Assembly (NCBI RefSeq): GCF_032854445.1
Contig: NC_088300.1
Span: 52,364,984 to 52,428,983 of the forward strand
Direction: 5' to 3'
Source: Liolophura sinensis
Lineage: Eukaryota; Mollusca; Polyplacophora; Chitonida; Chitonidae
Length of the DNA stretch: 64,000 nucleotides
Part shown: piece by piece, positions 25,861 through 36,834 of the stretch
Numbering within the stretch: position 1 is the stretch's first letter
How the letters are laid out: each line of letters starts with the position of its first letter
Position numbers and translations under genes: made by a program
The notes under the pieces: generated by a model
What the model was told of the DNA's origin: nothing
What the model saw: the letters and a program-made list of their open reading frames with translations, nothing else
Database searches by the model: none

Positions 25861-26932
25861 TACCGTTAGGGTGTATATTGGTGGTAAATGTTACAGAGAC
25901 GATTTTACCGTCAGGGTGTATATCGGTGGTAAATGTTACAGACACGATTTTACCGTCAAGGTGTATATCGGTGGTAAATGTTACAGAGACGACTTTACCG
26001 TCAAGGTGTGTATCGGTGCTAAATGTTACAAAGACAATTTCACCGTCAGGGTGTATATCGGTGGTAAATATTACAGAGACGATTTTACCGTCAGGTGTTT
26101 ATCGGTGGTAAAAGTTATAGAGACGATTTCACCGTCAAGGTGTATATCGGTGGTAAATATTACAGAGACGATTTTACCGTCAGGGTGTTTATCGGGTGGT
26201 AAAAGTTATAGAGACGATTTTACCGTCAAGGTGTATATCGGTGGTAAATGTTACAGAGACGATTTCACCGTCAGGGTGTATATCGGTGGTAAATGTTGCA
26301 GAGACGATTTCATCGTCAGGGTGTATATCGGTGGTAAATGTTACAGACACGATTTCACCGTCAGGGTGTATATCGGTGGTAAATGTTACAGACACGATTT
26401 TACCGTCAGGGTGTATATCGGTGGTAAATGTTACAGAGACGACTTTACCGTCAGGGTGTATATCGGTGGTAAATGTTACAGACACGATCTCACCATCAGG
26501 ATGTATATCGGTGGTAAATGTTACAGAGACGATTTCACCGTCAAGGTGTATATCGGTGGTAAATGTTGCAGAGACGATTTTACCGTCAGGGTGTATATCG
26601 GTGGTAAATGTTACAGAGACGATTTCACCGTCAAGGTGTATATCGGTGGTAAATGTTACAGACACGATTTTACCGTCAGGGTGTATATCGGTGGTAAATG
26701 TTGTAGAGACGATTTCACCGTTAGGGTGTATATCGGTGGAAAATGTTGCAGAGACGATTTCATCGTCAGGGTGTATATCGGTGGTAAATGTTGTAGAGAC
26801 GATTTCACTGTCAGGGTCTATATCGGTGGTAAATGTTGTAGAGACGATTTCATCGTCAGGGTGTATATCGGTGGTAAATGTTACAGAGACGATTTCCCCG
26901 TCAGGGTGTATATCGGTGGTAAATGTTATACA
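25861..26932. repeat. 45-bp minisatellite, about 24 copies
   Basis: The unit contains GTGTATATCGGTGGTAAATG, TTACAGAGACGATTT and ACCGTCAGG. Copies differ by single substitutions (TTACAGAGAC, TTACAGACAC, TTGCAGAGAC, TTGTAGAGAC), with a few 1-base slips at the left. Because 45 is divisible by 3 and the unit has stop-free frames, open frames of 373 and 249 codons (+) and 306 codons (-) arise. No signal peptide, splice context or flanking exon supports translation, so I read it as non-coding. Confidence 0.92.
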
Positions 26933-27140
26933 TTTTCCATGGTAAATATCACAAAATATTTTGTATTTTATATATCTTCTAGTCAGTTGTAATTTCATTT
27001 GGAATGTGTGATATATGTCCCTTGATATATGTATACTGTAAGAAATACAGAGAGAATGATACCATTGTGTTACATGGTAGCTTCCATTGCCTTCATGTGC
27101 TGCCTCCATCCCGTCTGCCTTGCAGTTGGGTCCCTAATAA

Positions 27141-27375
27141 CAATAGATTTATTTATTTATCTGATAGTTGTTTTACGCCATACTCAAGAATATTTCACTT
27201 AGACGACTGCGGCCAACATTATGGTGGGAGGAAACTGGGCAGGACCTGTGGAAAACCGCGACCATCCGCAGGCTGCTGGAAGATCTTTCCACGCACGGCC
27301 AGAGCCGAAGCCAGCATGAGCTGGAGTTGAACTCACAGCGACTCACATCGGTGAGAGGCTCCCGAGTCAATGCGC
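27141..27375 (-). mobile_element. tRNA-derived SINE, family B
   Basis: Plus-strand reading: GTTGTTTTACGCCATACTC, TTCACTTAGACGACTGCGG, GGTGGGAGGAAACTGGGC, CGACCATCCGCAGGCTGCTG, CCAGCATGAGCTGGAG, then the complement of a B box (TTGAACTCACAG) and GTGAGAGGCTCCCGAGTC. The tRNA-like head is at the right, so the element reads on minus. Nearly full length. Confidence 0.75.
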
Positions 27376-27871
27376 CAATGCATTTTGATTGTAAAGCGGG
27401 CTTTATGTACGATATTAATAATGACGTCACATTCACTTGTACCTGATCCTAAAGTAAAGTAAAGTACTAAAGTACAATGTATAGGAAGGCCAATGTAATG
27501 TCAGATTGGCCTTTTCTTGCACGGGCACACATTACATGAGTAAAGACTCTTTTTCAGACCAGGTGAACAAAATGTCGTGTTACTTCATTGACGGCATACA
27601 TAACCAGTATGGCCCACACACCCACTTTATAATAAAAATATACATGACTGCATTTCAGTCAGTGGGGAAAAAAACTAAAATTATTTTAAGATACTGTTTT
27701 CAACGGTGTTTCACGTAACTGGTGGAGGCTTCATTTTCACGTGGTCTTGTTCGAAACCTGTAGGTGTGTGATAGTCAAGTGACAACAGTTTGGCTATATA
27801 GAGCCTCAGTCTCATACTGATATTTTGAGTCTTATTTTTGTGTTATTATTGTGTGCGACATCATAACCAGA

Positions 27872-28010
27872 CCGCTTTGGTGGCCTAACTGTTATAACGC
27901 CCGCCTCGAAGTCGTGAGACCTGGGATCAAACCCGGTCAGGTCATACCAAAGACTTTAAAAATGGTACTTGTTTCTGCCTCGCTTGGCCTTCAGCACTGA
28001 GAGGTAAGAA
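27872..28010 (+). mobile_element. SINE family A2, tRNA-like head
   Basis: Begins with a tRNA-like segment: A-box-like GGTGGCCTAACTG and B-box-like GGGATCAAACCCGG. It continues with TCATACCAAAGACTTTAAAA and CAGCACTGAGAGG as in the copy at 14563, then is cut off by a dinucleotide repeat. Cloverleaf pairing beyond the boxes is poor, so it is not called a tRNA gene. Confidence 0.7.
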
Positions 28011-29021
<1,011 letters not shown>

Positions 29022-29027
29022 TTTATT
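29022..29027 (-). terminator. Candidate polyadenylation signal of the 405-aa gene
   Basis: On the minus strand this reads AATAAA, about 105 bases after the stop codon at 29133-29135. A second AATAAA-type site lies further downstream near 28990. Confidence 0.55.
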
Positions 29028-29132
29028 CACCCTTACACTTTCAGAAGCATTCCCAACACAAGTTTCGCTTGCTATTACGTGCAACAAAGGAGAAACCAGG
29101 AGAAGGTTTAAAATTCCAACCTCTCCACCAAA

Positions 29133-30350
29133 TCACCAGGTAAATAGCATTTGTAATAAAGACAATGTAAGTAGTAAGACACAAGGTACTTGTATTCTGT
29201 CAGAGTCAGCCTTGCCAAACAAGACGGTGGATTTACTCTTCCTTTTAAGTTGCGTTATGCTGATGGGATCGCCTTCCTTTTCCAGTGTCTTAAGTTCTCC
29301 TCCCTTGCTCTCTGCACAGCTCCACGGTAGGAAAGAGCCGATCTTACTCAGCGGAGTTGGCTTTCTCATCCATTCTATTGCCTGGTGCATGGACACGAAA
29401 AACACGCCAGGCTTTGACAAAGCTTCCCTGAAGAATTTCTGGAAGCCTTTCAGTTTCGCGTCACCTCCAGGACTCAGAAATCCCACCGAGTTTATGTTCA
29501 AAACAAACGGCGTACGGTCATTGACGTAAAAGGCATTAAAATTATGCCACAGGAAATCGGACATTTCTTTTTCTGTAGTGGCGGGGAATTCTGTGGAATA
29601 AGAATAAACACTTGTTGACTTGTGACCGGCCTGTGTCCCATTGAACAAAGTAACACTGGGTATAACCCAGAGGCCGGTGTACGTATTGGTTGGGCATTTG
29701 CCCATCACACATCGGTGTGGCCAAGTGAAATCCAAGGTAGAAGGCCACGAATTAGTTTCAAAGATTGATCTCCTGCTCATTCTCAAAGAAGCGTCGTACT
29801 CGAAGTCTTCGTACTCCAAGACCTGATACTGCACATTGCCGGCGGCGAAAAATGCCGGATTTCGGTAACCACGGATATCCTGACGAAGAATCTTAGCATC
29901 TTTCATGAATTTTTGTAGCGGTTTCAATACCTCTGTCTTCATGCTGGTTCTGTTGATGGAGGTCCAGTAGTTGTATTTTGGCGTTCCCAGTTGGCTGTTC
30001 AGGCCGATCTCTATGCCACGCTTGTGCCATTTTTTCACAAGATCCACTTCAGTGCTTTGTCCAGGAACGAACATGGTTGCCCCAATTCGACAGCCGTTCG
30101 GGTTCCGTAATGATGTGGGTAACAACTGGTTGTAGTGCTCATCCCTTTGATTGTCCAGGTTGCCATCTAATGCAACCAACACCATCTGTGGCACCTCATT
30201 GGGGTTCATATCGAGCGGAATGCCAGCATCGCTACAGTAACAGTTCGGCAGGTTACAGTTTGTGCCCTGCTCACAGGTAGCGGCCGAACTTAATGTGACG
30301 CTGTACAGTGACAGCGTCAGCACGAACAAAGGTGCAGACTTCATCATCAT
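29133..30350 (-). CDS. Secreted chitin-deacetylase-like (CE4/NodB) protein, probable pseudoenzyme, 405 aa
   Basis: Single exon. Residues 1-23 form a signal peptide. A Cys motif (C-x5-C-x3-C-x-C, residues 26-39) precedes the NodB-like domain, as in animal chitin deacetylases: PQMVLVALDG (54-63), LRNPNGC (81-87), RGYRNPAF (160-167), YDASL, the WP-LD-W block, YTGLWVIP, and QAIEWMRKP near residue 330. The metal and catalytic motifs are changed: TFDD is ALDG (60-63) and HSxxH is replaced by NSQLG (118-122). Arg163 of motif 3 remains. The C-terminus VPCVLLLTLSLLQMLF is hydrophobic after a basic stretch and suits a GPI anchor. Expected role: extracellular glycan or chitin binding without hydrolysis (inferred). 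A decayed tandem copy lies 2 kb upstream. The ATG is the first of three consecutive Met codons. Confidence 0.9.
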   Translation of the reverse strand: MMMKSAPLFVLTLSLYSVTLSSAATCEQGTNCNLPNCYCSDAGIPLDMNPNEVPQMVLVALDGNLDNQRDEHYNQLLPTSLRNPNGCRIGATMFVPGQSTEVDLVKKWHKRGIEIGLNSQLGTPKYNYWTSINRTSMKTEVLKPLQKFMKDAKILRQDIRGYRNPAFFAAGNVQYQVLEYEDFEYDASLRMSRRSIFETNSWPSTLDFTWPHRCVMGKCPTNTYTGLWVIPSVTLFNGTQAGHKSTSVYSYSTEFPATTEKEMSDFLWHNFNAFYVNDRTPFVLNINSVGFLSPGGDAKLKGFQKFFREALSKPGVFFVSMHQAIEWMRKPTPLSKIGSFLPWSCAESKGGELKTLEKEGDPISITQLKRKSKSTVLFGKADSDRIQVPCVLLLTLSLLQMLFTW

Positions 30351-30520
30351 CAGTGCAGTTCTTCAGTACACTTAGCTATTAAGGTAATATCCATCAGTTA
30401 ACATGCCCAGCTTATGTATCAGACAACATGATTCTTCGTTCTGTCCAATATACCTGCGACTCTCTCTCATACCACCACAACTGCTCTCATCTGATATCAG
30501 CGTTCAGACGACAGACAGAC

Positions 30521-30530
30521 CTATTATACC
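30521..30530 (-). promoter_or_regulatory. TATA-like box of the 405-aa gene
   Basis: On the minus strand it reads GGTATAATAG, about 170 bases before the ATG. The equivalent site (GAGTATAATT) is preserved upstream of the tandem copy at 33438-33447, in otherwise similar flanking sequence (CGTTGTTAAA; TCTCTCTGAGATGAGTGG), which supports it as core promoter. Confidence 0.45.
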
Positions 30531-30869
30531 CGTTGTTAAACGAGCTCTGTCTCTCTGAGATGAGTGGGGGTTCTTCAATGCAGCCACAAACACTAAGTCG
30601 TTCCACTTGACAAATTCTCATTTAAGTCTTTTTTTTAGCTCTAAATATAAATCCTACGAACAACGCTGTACTGGTTTTTCTAGGCCTGACGGTTAAAAAA
30701 AGGACCAACACAACTAGTAATGAAGTAAACGCCTTGAGCTCAAGGCTCAGTTTTGCATCATGCCTGTGAGGTCCTCGCTTTTAGTGGACAGATACAAAAA
30801 GAGAGATAACGGTTAAAAAATTAGACTGGTCTTAAATGAGGCACCCTGCCCTTCAGTATATGATGTCTC

Positions 30870-32367
30870 ACGCTCAGTTTGAGGATAAATCTGTGGGTGG
30901 GGTGGACATTAGCTTCGGAACAAAAATTTAAGAACTAGTGAAATGGATTGAAACTAATTTAATGTTAGTGAAATATACATAATAAACGTTTTATACAATT
31001 AATCGGCGCCTGGGAAGAGAAGTTATGTAAATTAAACATGATCATCGTTCATATTTCAAAAATATCTTCGGGTACTAATATTAAAATGTACGACATCTGT
31101 CATCAATAAACTACGAATATTTTCTGTTCTGTTCTGTTTTCTGATCAGGCAGTCAAGCGTTACATGTCGTGAGCAGAGGTCACATGCCACATTTTAACAC
31201 CGTGCCTGTGATTTCACAAGGTCATACACTATGCGCTTCGTTTTAGAGAGCATATCAGAGCATTTTCTTGCATTTCAACACGTAACAAACCGTTATCTCA
31301 CGCAAAATCATATCTAAATCTCAGACACTTTCCAGGTCTTGAGTTTATGACAGGACATAGTATTTATACAAAAAGACTACAGCATAGAGAGTAAAACCAG
31401 AGCAATGATGACAATATGATAGCTGGAAAAGGATCACACATAATCGGTGAATTCCGGTCATTGGTCAGTTTACCTCAGAGTTTTATTGCTAATAACTGCT
31501 CACGGGAATGCTTAAATGTCAGCAACTTATACGCCCCCTAGCACAATCGCTTAAGCAGAATTAGGTAAAAAAAAACACAGTAATGATAATAGCCATTTAT
31601 TAGTATTACTAAAATACTATGTTGCCATCGTGCTTAATAGACGATGACACGAAAACAATGCTAATGGACCACATCTTACATTGATAAGTGATGGAAATTC
31701 TTTCGGGAGACTTTACTGCCTATCAAACAGAGCTGTTTAACCGTCTTGGATTCTGTAGATACCTAGATTATTCTATATATTTGTTTATTTCATTGGTTTT
31801 TTTCCCCATACTAAAAAATGTTTCACTTTTACGAAGGCGGCCAGCATTATATGGTTGTAGGAAACCAGACAGAGCTGGGGAAACCCACGACTATCCACTG
31901 GCCGCTGGCAGACTTCCAACGTACGGTCGGAGTATTCTACATATGTGCATCTTGTTTGAAACACTAAAGGATGAGGGAAGAGGAGGTTGGTGGTGGAAAT
32001 GCTTTTCCCCCACTCCTTCTCCACCTGTACACTACCCTGTTTCTGCTGATAAGTCACGATATGCACGAATTTTAGGTCTAGACAGTTCTCAGGTAGACAT
32101 GCATGGATAGCTACACTGCAAGTGGTCGTTTTAACCATCTCTGTACATGTATATTTTCGGCCTTAATGGGCTTGGAATGCCCTCGTTTAATTGTTTAATC
32201 GTTTAAACACACGCAAGTCACGTTTAACGTTTTGTTGATTGTTTCCCAGTGCGTTTATTTGGCTATAACAGACTTCAACAGCACTTTGTCTTTTGTCACT
32301 TAAACAGCGGCATAATAGCTCCGCCGGTATGTCTGTATTCCTGTAATTAATTGCTACACCCCAATGC
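30870..32367. other. Intergenic sequence between the two tandem copies
   Basis: About 1.5 kb with one SINE (31770-31935). The rest is AT-rich with no gene recognised. The homologous flank of the duplication ends near 30,870 on the left copy. Confidence 0.5.
31770..31935 (-). mobile_element. tRNA-derived SINE, family B, diverged
   Basis: Plus-strand blocks TTCACTTTTACGAAGGCGG, CCAGCATTATATGGTTG, GGGGAAACCCACGAC and CCGCTGGCAGACTTCC match the family B core. The tRNA-like end is missing. Confidence 0.65.
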
Positions 32368-33348
32368 AGATGGGATCGCTTTTCTTTTCCGGTGTCGTAA
32401 TTTCGGGATTGCTCTCAGGGCGCCTCCACGGTAGGAAAAAACCGATCTTACTCAGCGGAGCTTTCTCATCCACTCTATCGCCTGGTGCATGGACACGAAA
32501 AACACGCCAGTTTCTGACGTAGCTTCCTTGAAGAACTTCTGGAAGCCTTTCAAGTTTGTGTCAACGCCAGGAAATTCCTTGTTCTGTAGTGGCGGGAAAC
32601 TCTGTCGAATAAGAATAAACGTTGGTTGACTTGCGACCGGCCTCTGTCCCAATGAACAAGGTAACACTGGGTATAACCCAGAGGCCGGTGTAAGGATTAG
32701 TTGGGCATTTGGCCATCACACATCGGTGTGGCCAAATGAAATCCAAGGTAGAAGGTCATGAATTGTTCTCCTGCTCATTCTCAAAGAAGCGTCGTACTCG
32801 AAGTCTTCGTACTCCAAGACCTGATACTGCACATTGCCGGCGGCGAAAAATGCCGGATTTCGGTAACCACGGATATCCTGACGAAGAATCTTAGCATCTT
32901 TCATGAATTTGTGTAGCGGTTTCAATACCTCTGTCTTCATGCTGGTTCTGTTGATGGAGGTCCAGTAGTTGTATTTTGGCGTTCCCAGTTGGCTGTTCAG
33001 GCCGATCTCTATGCCACGCTTGTGCCATTTTTTCACAAGATCCACTTCAGTGCTTTGTCCAGGAACGAACATGGTTGCCCCAATTCGACAGCCGTTCAGG
33101 TTTCGTAAAGACGTGGGTAACAACCTGTTGAAGTGCTCATCCCTTTGATTGTCCAGGTTGCCATCTAATGCAACCAACACCATCTGTGGCACCTCATTGG
33201 GGTTCATATCGAGCGGAATGCCAGCATCGCTACAGTAACAGTTCGGCAGGTTACAGTTTGTGCCCTGCTCACAGGTAGCGGCCGAACTTAATGTGACGCT
33301 GTACAGTGACAGCGTCAGCACGAACAAAGGTGCAGACTTCATCATCAT
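32368..33348 (-). pseudogene. Decayed tandem copy of the 405-aa deacetylase-like gene
   Basis: Residues 1-200 are nearly identical to the neighbour, including the signal peptide, Cys motif and the altered ALDG and NSQLG motifs. Then a 13-base deletion near 32757-32770 shifts the frame after MSRRT, giving 210 codons and a premature stop. Downstream sequence still matches in other frames (WPHRCVMAKCPTN; LKGFQKFFKEA; QAIEWMRK). A further loss of about 90 bases removes the segment equivalent to FLWHNFNAFYV ... GFLSPGG, and the anchor-coding 3' end is absent. Both losses are visible by comparison with 29133-30350. A truncated secreted product cannot be excluded, but loss of function is the simpler reading. 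Confidence 0.88.
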
Positions 33349-33437
33349 CAGTGCAGTTCTTCAGTATACTTGAGCCAGTAAGGTAATATCCATCAGTTAA
33401 CATGCCCAGCTTGCATTTATCAGACAACAGACGAACC

Positions 33438-33447
33438 AATTATACTC
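33438..33447 (-). promoter_or_regulatory. TATA-like box of the pseudogene copy
   Basis: Minus strand GAGTATAATT, about 90 bases before the pseudogene ATG, in flanking sequence shared with the intact copy. The intact copy carries about 75 extra bases between this site and its ATG. Confidence 0.35.
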
Positions 33448-33651
33448 GTTGTTAAAGAAGCTGTGTCTCTCTGAGATGAGTGGGATCTCTATTCTTTTGA
33501 ACCACTAACACTAATCCTTTCCACTTCACGATTTCTCATTTAAGTCTCTTTTTTCAAATTAAATTCTTCTTAAATAAGGCTCCCTGCCCTTCAGTAAATG
33601 ATCGTATATGTGTGCATTCCTGAAATTAACAGCACACCATCGTGATTGATT

Positions 33652-33812
33652 TATGTATTCATTTATTTAATTGTGTTGCGCCGTACTCAAGAGTATTTCA
33701 CTTAAGGAATCCAGCATAACTGGACTTGAACTCACAGTGGTCGCATTAGTGAGAGGCCCCCTTGTGCTACGCCAGCAAGCTAACCACTAGGCCACAGAGG
33801 CCTCTACCTTCG
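33652..33812 (-). mobile_element. SINE family B with internal deletion
   Basis: On minus it begins with a tRNA-like head (GGCCTCTGTGGCCTAGTGG, then B box GTTCAAGTCC) and ends with GCGCAACACAATTAAATAAA. The core between two CCAGCAT motifs of the full-length element is missing, leaving a single CCAGCAT at the junction. Confidence 0.75.
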
Positions 33813-34195
33813 AGGTCTTACGTCTGTTCTAACCAGGCATGTGTAAATTCTAAATATTGTGCCTAACACTTGTAATGAATGTACTCTCGAATGTGTTTTA
33901 CAAATACTGTGCGCACTATAATAAGTCAGTTGTATTCAAAATCGTCCATAAGTTTTCATACAAAGACAAAAACGATTGATGCAAACGTCTGTCTGAGAAG
34001 ACTGTAAATCTTTGTCAGGTCCACCAGACTTGAAGCATCTGGATTTAGAGAACAAGCGTTCCAGTTTAGCTTAAAACGACATACTGCCGACGGCGAAACA
34101 ATTGTGCTGTTAGTTTAGACGTCTTCTAAATAAAGCTGAGACTTTCAAATGTCTGCTAACAAGTATCTGACTTTGAGTGAACAGTTGATTCTGGC

Positions 34196-34527
34196 GGCTC
34201 TGATTGGGGTTTTACGTCGTGCTCAGCAATTTTTCAGTCATATGACGACGAAGGAATTCCTAGGGTGTATGTAATGTACCTCCTTGTTGCAGGACGGATT
34301 TCCACCGGTCTTTTATCTAGTGCTGGTTCACTGAGATGATATACCGAAGGCAAGTTATGCCGCCCCGCCCGAGCCATTTTACTGATACGGGTCAATCAGT
34401 CGTTGCACTATCCCCTCCATGCTGAACGCCACAACTTCTTCTTTTAGGTGTGACTCCAACCAGGATTGGTCCTGGATCTACCTCTTCCGAAGCGGACGCT
34501 ATACAAACTGTGTTATCCGGGCCGGTG
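34196..34527 (-). mobile_element. Full-length SINE family A1
   Basis: On minus: tRNA-like head (GGCCCGGATAACACAGTTTG, GTAGATCCAGGACCAATCC), body (CAGCATGGAGGGGATAGTGC, CCGTATCAGTAAAATGGC), and the tail with CATATGACTGAAAAATTGC and ACGACGTAAAACCCC. Homologous along its length to 38722-39019. The 83-codon frame here is fortuitous. Confidence 0.8.
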
Positions 34528-35122
34528 TGAGTGAACAGTTGAATGCTCAGTTTTATCCGAGGGTTCCCTTCGATCATCAACTCACTGAAGTTGCTATACA
34601 TGTAGTTAACGACCATCATAGGCACTTGGAACATATCTAGCATTCAAGTACAACCCATTTAGGCTTCACCAAATAAAGTTGTTGATTTTAAGTGGATATG
34701 ACAAGTCAACTGTAATATTTTGCGTATCATGGCCAATCTACGAGCGCACATCAAGTGAAGCACTGGTAATCCACTGGTTTGCTACAGGCTTGCTACTAGT
34801 TTGCTGAAAGAGAACTTTAGGCATGGCTAAGACGACTACAGATGCTTGCGGAAATGAGCTACGAGATGAAGAAATCTTCGTAGAGACATAACACACAGTA
34901 CAAAAAAAATTGAAGACTAATTAAATGATTGTGCAGCGTGATTTCACTCATTCCATTTGCTAATAGAGAAGAGCTCAATGCACATTTCAATTCTTTATTA
35001 AAATATTAAAACACTTTTGCACAACACAGCTTATTGTGTACGGGCTACCTTTTCCGACGTATAGACGACACTAGTTTAAGCCAGATTGGCCCATTCTTCA
35101 CTTGTAATACACGATTACACTC

Positions 35123-35393
35123 AAAAAATTGAATCTATTAATTTTAACAGAAAGTCTGTTGTCGGAGTGATGCTAAAGCGTATTCTGCTATTTCATCTTT
35201 GTGTTCTATTATTATTATTCTGTCGATTATTCTGTTAAATATAACACACATATTTTATTAATTCAACATAACGATTCTGTTAAATTAACAGGATATTATG
35301 TTGAATGTGACACATTCTTATGTCGTAACAGAATGCATTCTAGCATCACTCAGATAACAGACTTTCTGTTAAAATCAACAGATTCATTTTTTG
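35123..35393. mobile_element. MITE with about 65-base terminal inverted repeats
   Basis: Left arm: TTTTAACAGAAAGTCTGTTG, GGAGTGATGCTAAAGCG, TATTCTG. The right arm is its inverse: CAGAATGCATTCTAGCATCAC, ACAGACTTTCTGTTAAAA. The centre also carries inverted ATTCTGTTAAAT blocks. No coding capacity. A truncated relative lies at 4189-4316. Confidence 0.85.
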
Positions 35394-35500
35394 CTAACCA
35401 TCACAAATAGTCACAAAGACAGGAATGTACTATAGAATATACACAGCTTTGACTCCAATCACTTAAGGTAGGTAAGGTTTTTCCATGCATTCAAGATTTT

Positions 35501-35506
35501 TTTATT
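35501..35506 (-). terminator. Polyadenylation signal overlapping the stop codon
   Basis: Minus strand reads CAATAAAAAA: the Gln codon CAA is followed by the stop TAA, and together they form AATAAA. No other canonical hexamer lies close downstream, so the 3'UTR may be very short. Confidence 0.45.
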
Positions 35507-36755
35507 GATAAGAATAAATTAATCTCACAGTAATTTGAACAAAAACTATAAGTGATGTCATGAGTATGCATGGTTTCATAGCTGATGCTGTACTACGAGG
35601 CGAAAACAATATACCGCCCTTTTCTTTGCGTGTTTTTGAGTCCCAGCTAAACAAAGGAGAATCGGGTCTAATCGCTTCTGGAGGTGAGTCAGGGCCTTCA
35701 GCTGCCCCACCCCGACTCCGGCGGGCCTCAGTTCTCTGAGGGTACGTCCTGAAGGGTTTGTTTATGGCAGAGGACTGTAAGGGACATTGCCACTCCCTGA
35801 ACAGATGCAATCTGCTGACGGGATAAGGATTGTGTAGCCATTTCACAGCATTCTCAACACTAACTATGTAAATATCATCAAACAAAGACAATTGATTAAG
35901 GAAAGCCTCTATGTTTTGCACGTATCCTCTGCCACTTTGTAGCCAATCAGAATCGATCTGTATCAGAAACGGTGCTCTGTTTCCTATGTAAAATTCTCTC
36001 AGATTGGCTAAAAGAAGGTTTCTTATGCTTTCAATGCCCGGCAACGTCGAACAGTTACGTAATGTGTAACAGTTGATGTTAAGTCTATCGCTGAACATTG
36101 ACGTCATCGGAAATTCCATCAGGTTAGGGAAATCCCCCTGGTTACAATGCCCCCTTGTATCACAAGGAGGTAGTGTCCAGCCCCTGGTCAGACGGAAGGG
36201 CCACTGGAAAGATACGCCATCTCTCGGTTTGTTCACCATTAATGTGGAATCGTATGTAAATCCTATATATGACAAGGCATTGAACAGCTTCCTACCGGCC
36301 ATACCCGGGTCGCTACTCCGCCATCCAAGAACCTTTTGAAGATGAGGAATCTTTGCGGCCATTTCGGTTTTTACTCGAAGAATCACGTTATAAGCGGATT
36401 TCTCTGTCTCATTGGTAAAATCTATATCCCCAAGAAGCGACACCTCCATCCCTCTTTGAATTTCAGCGTAGGCGCTTCCGATATCCACATCCGCTGTACT
36501 CGCAAAAGTTGTCATGGAGACTGGACAATCATCCGGGTTCCTACGATTTGCGTTGAAGAGTTTTTGGCTAATATCGGCAGGCAAAATTCCGTTAAACGTG
36601 ATAAGAACTAGCTGTGGTATTTCCATTGATTTGAAGTTCTTGATAGAATCATCTGGTAGGCGACAGTCTATTCCGGGTGTACATATATCTGACAAACTCA
36701 CTCCCATCTGAGACATTACCCATACAACAACAACGACGACGACGGTGGTATTCAT
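35502..36755 (-). CDS. Diverged secreted chitin-deacetylase-like protein, probable pseudoenzyme, 417 aa
   Basis: Single exon. The N-terminus has an unusual Val-rich hydrophobic signal (residues 1-22). Only two Cys of the C-x5-C-x3-C-x-C motif remain (24, 31). NodB-like blocks: IPQLVLITFNG (46-56), RRNPDDC (71-77), LGWRSSDP (143-150), YDSTL, NRAPFLIQIDSDWL, and VKWLHNPYPVSRL. TFDD is TFNG (53-56), so both acidic residues are gone; HSxxH is replaced by LLGDID; Arg146 of motif 3 remains. A basic, Pro-rich linker (RRSRGGAAEGPDSPPEA) and a hydrophobic C-terminus (CILMTSLIVFVQITVRLIY) suggest membrane or GPI anchoring. It is the most diverged member of the cluster. The TAA stop lies inside an AATAAA hexamer. 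Confidence 0.87.
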   Translation of the reverse strand: MNTTVVVVVVVWVMSQMGVSLSDICTPGIDCRLPDDSIKNFKSMEIPQLVLITFNGILPADISQKLFNANRRNPDDCPVSMTTFASTADVDIGSAYAEIQRGMEVSLLGDIDFTNETEKSAYNVILRVKTEMAAKIPHLQKVLGWRSSDPGMAGRKLFNALSYIGFTYDSTLMVNKPRDGVSFQWPFRLTRGWTLPPCDTRGHCNQGDFPNLMEFPMTSMFSDRLNINCYTLRNCSTLPGIESIRNLLLANLREFYIGNRAPFLIQIDSDWLQSGRGYVQNIEAFLNQLSLFDDIYIVSVENAVKWLHNPYPVSRLHLFREWQCPLQSSAINKPFRTYPQRTEARRSRGGAAEGPDSPPEAIRPDSPLFSWDSKTRKEKGGILFSPRSTASAMKPCILMTSLIVFVQITVRLIYSYQ

Positions 36756-36825
36756 GTTTGATCTGGGAACTTCAGATACAAGGATGCCTCAAATGGTTTA
36801 GTTCTTGTTGTAAAGCAGGATAGAC

Positions 36826-36834
36826 ATTATATAT
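36826..36834 (-). promoter_or_regulatory. TATA box of the 417-aa gene
   Basis: Minus strand ATATATAAT about 75 bases before the ATG, in the spacing expected for a core promoter with a short 5' leader. Confidence 0.5.

Noticed and set aside
25871-26992. 373-codon plus frame, 306-codon minus frame (26189-27109) and 249-codon frame as genes
   Set aside because: All are by-products of a 45-base repeat whose length is a multiple of three. No initiator context, signal sequence, splice site or non-repeat domain.
34392-34643. 83-codon minus frame within the deacetylase cluster
   Set aside because: Most of it is the tRNA-like head and body of the SINE at 34196-34527.
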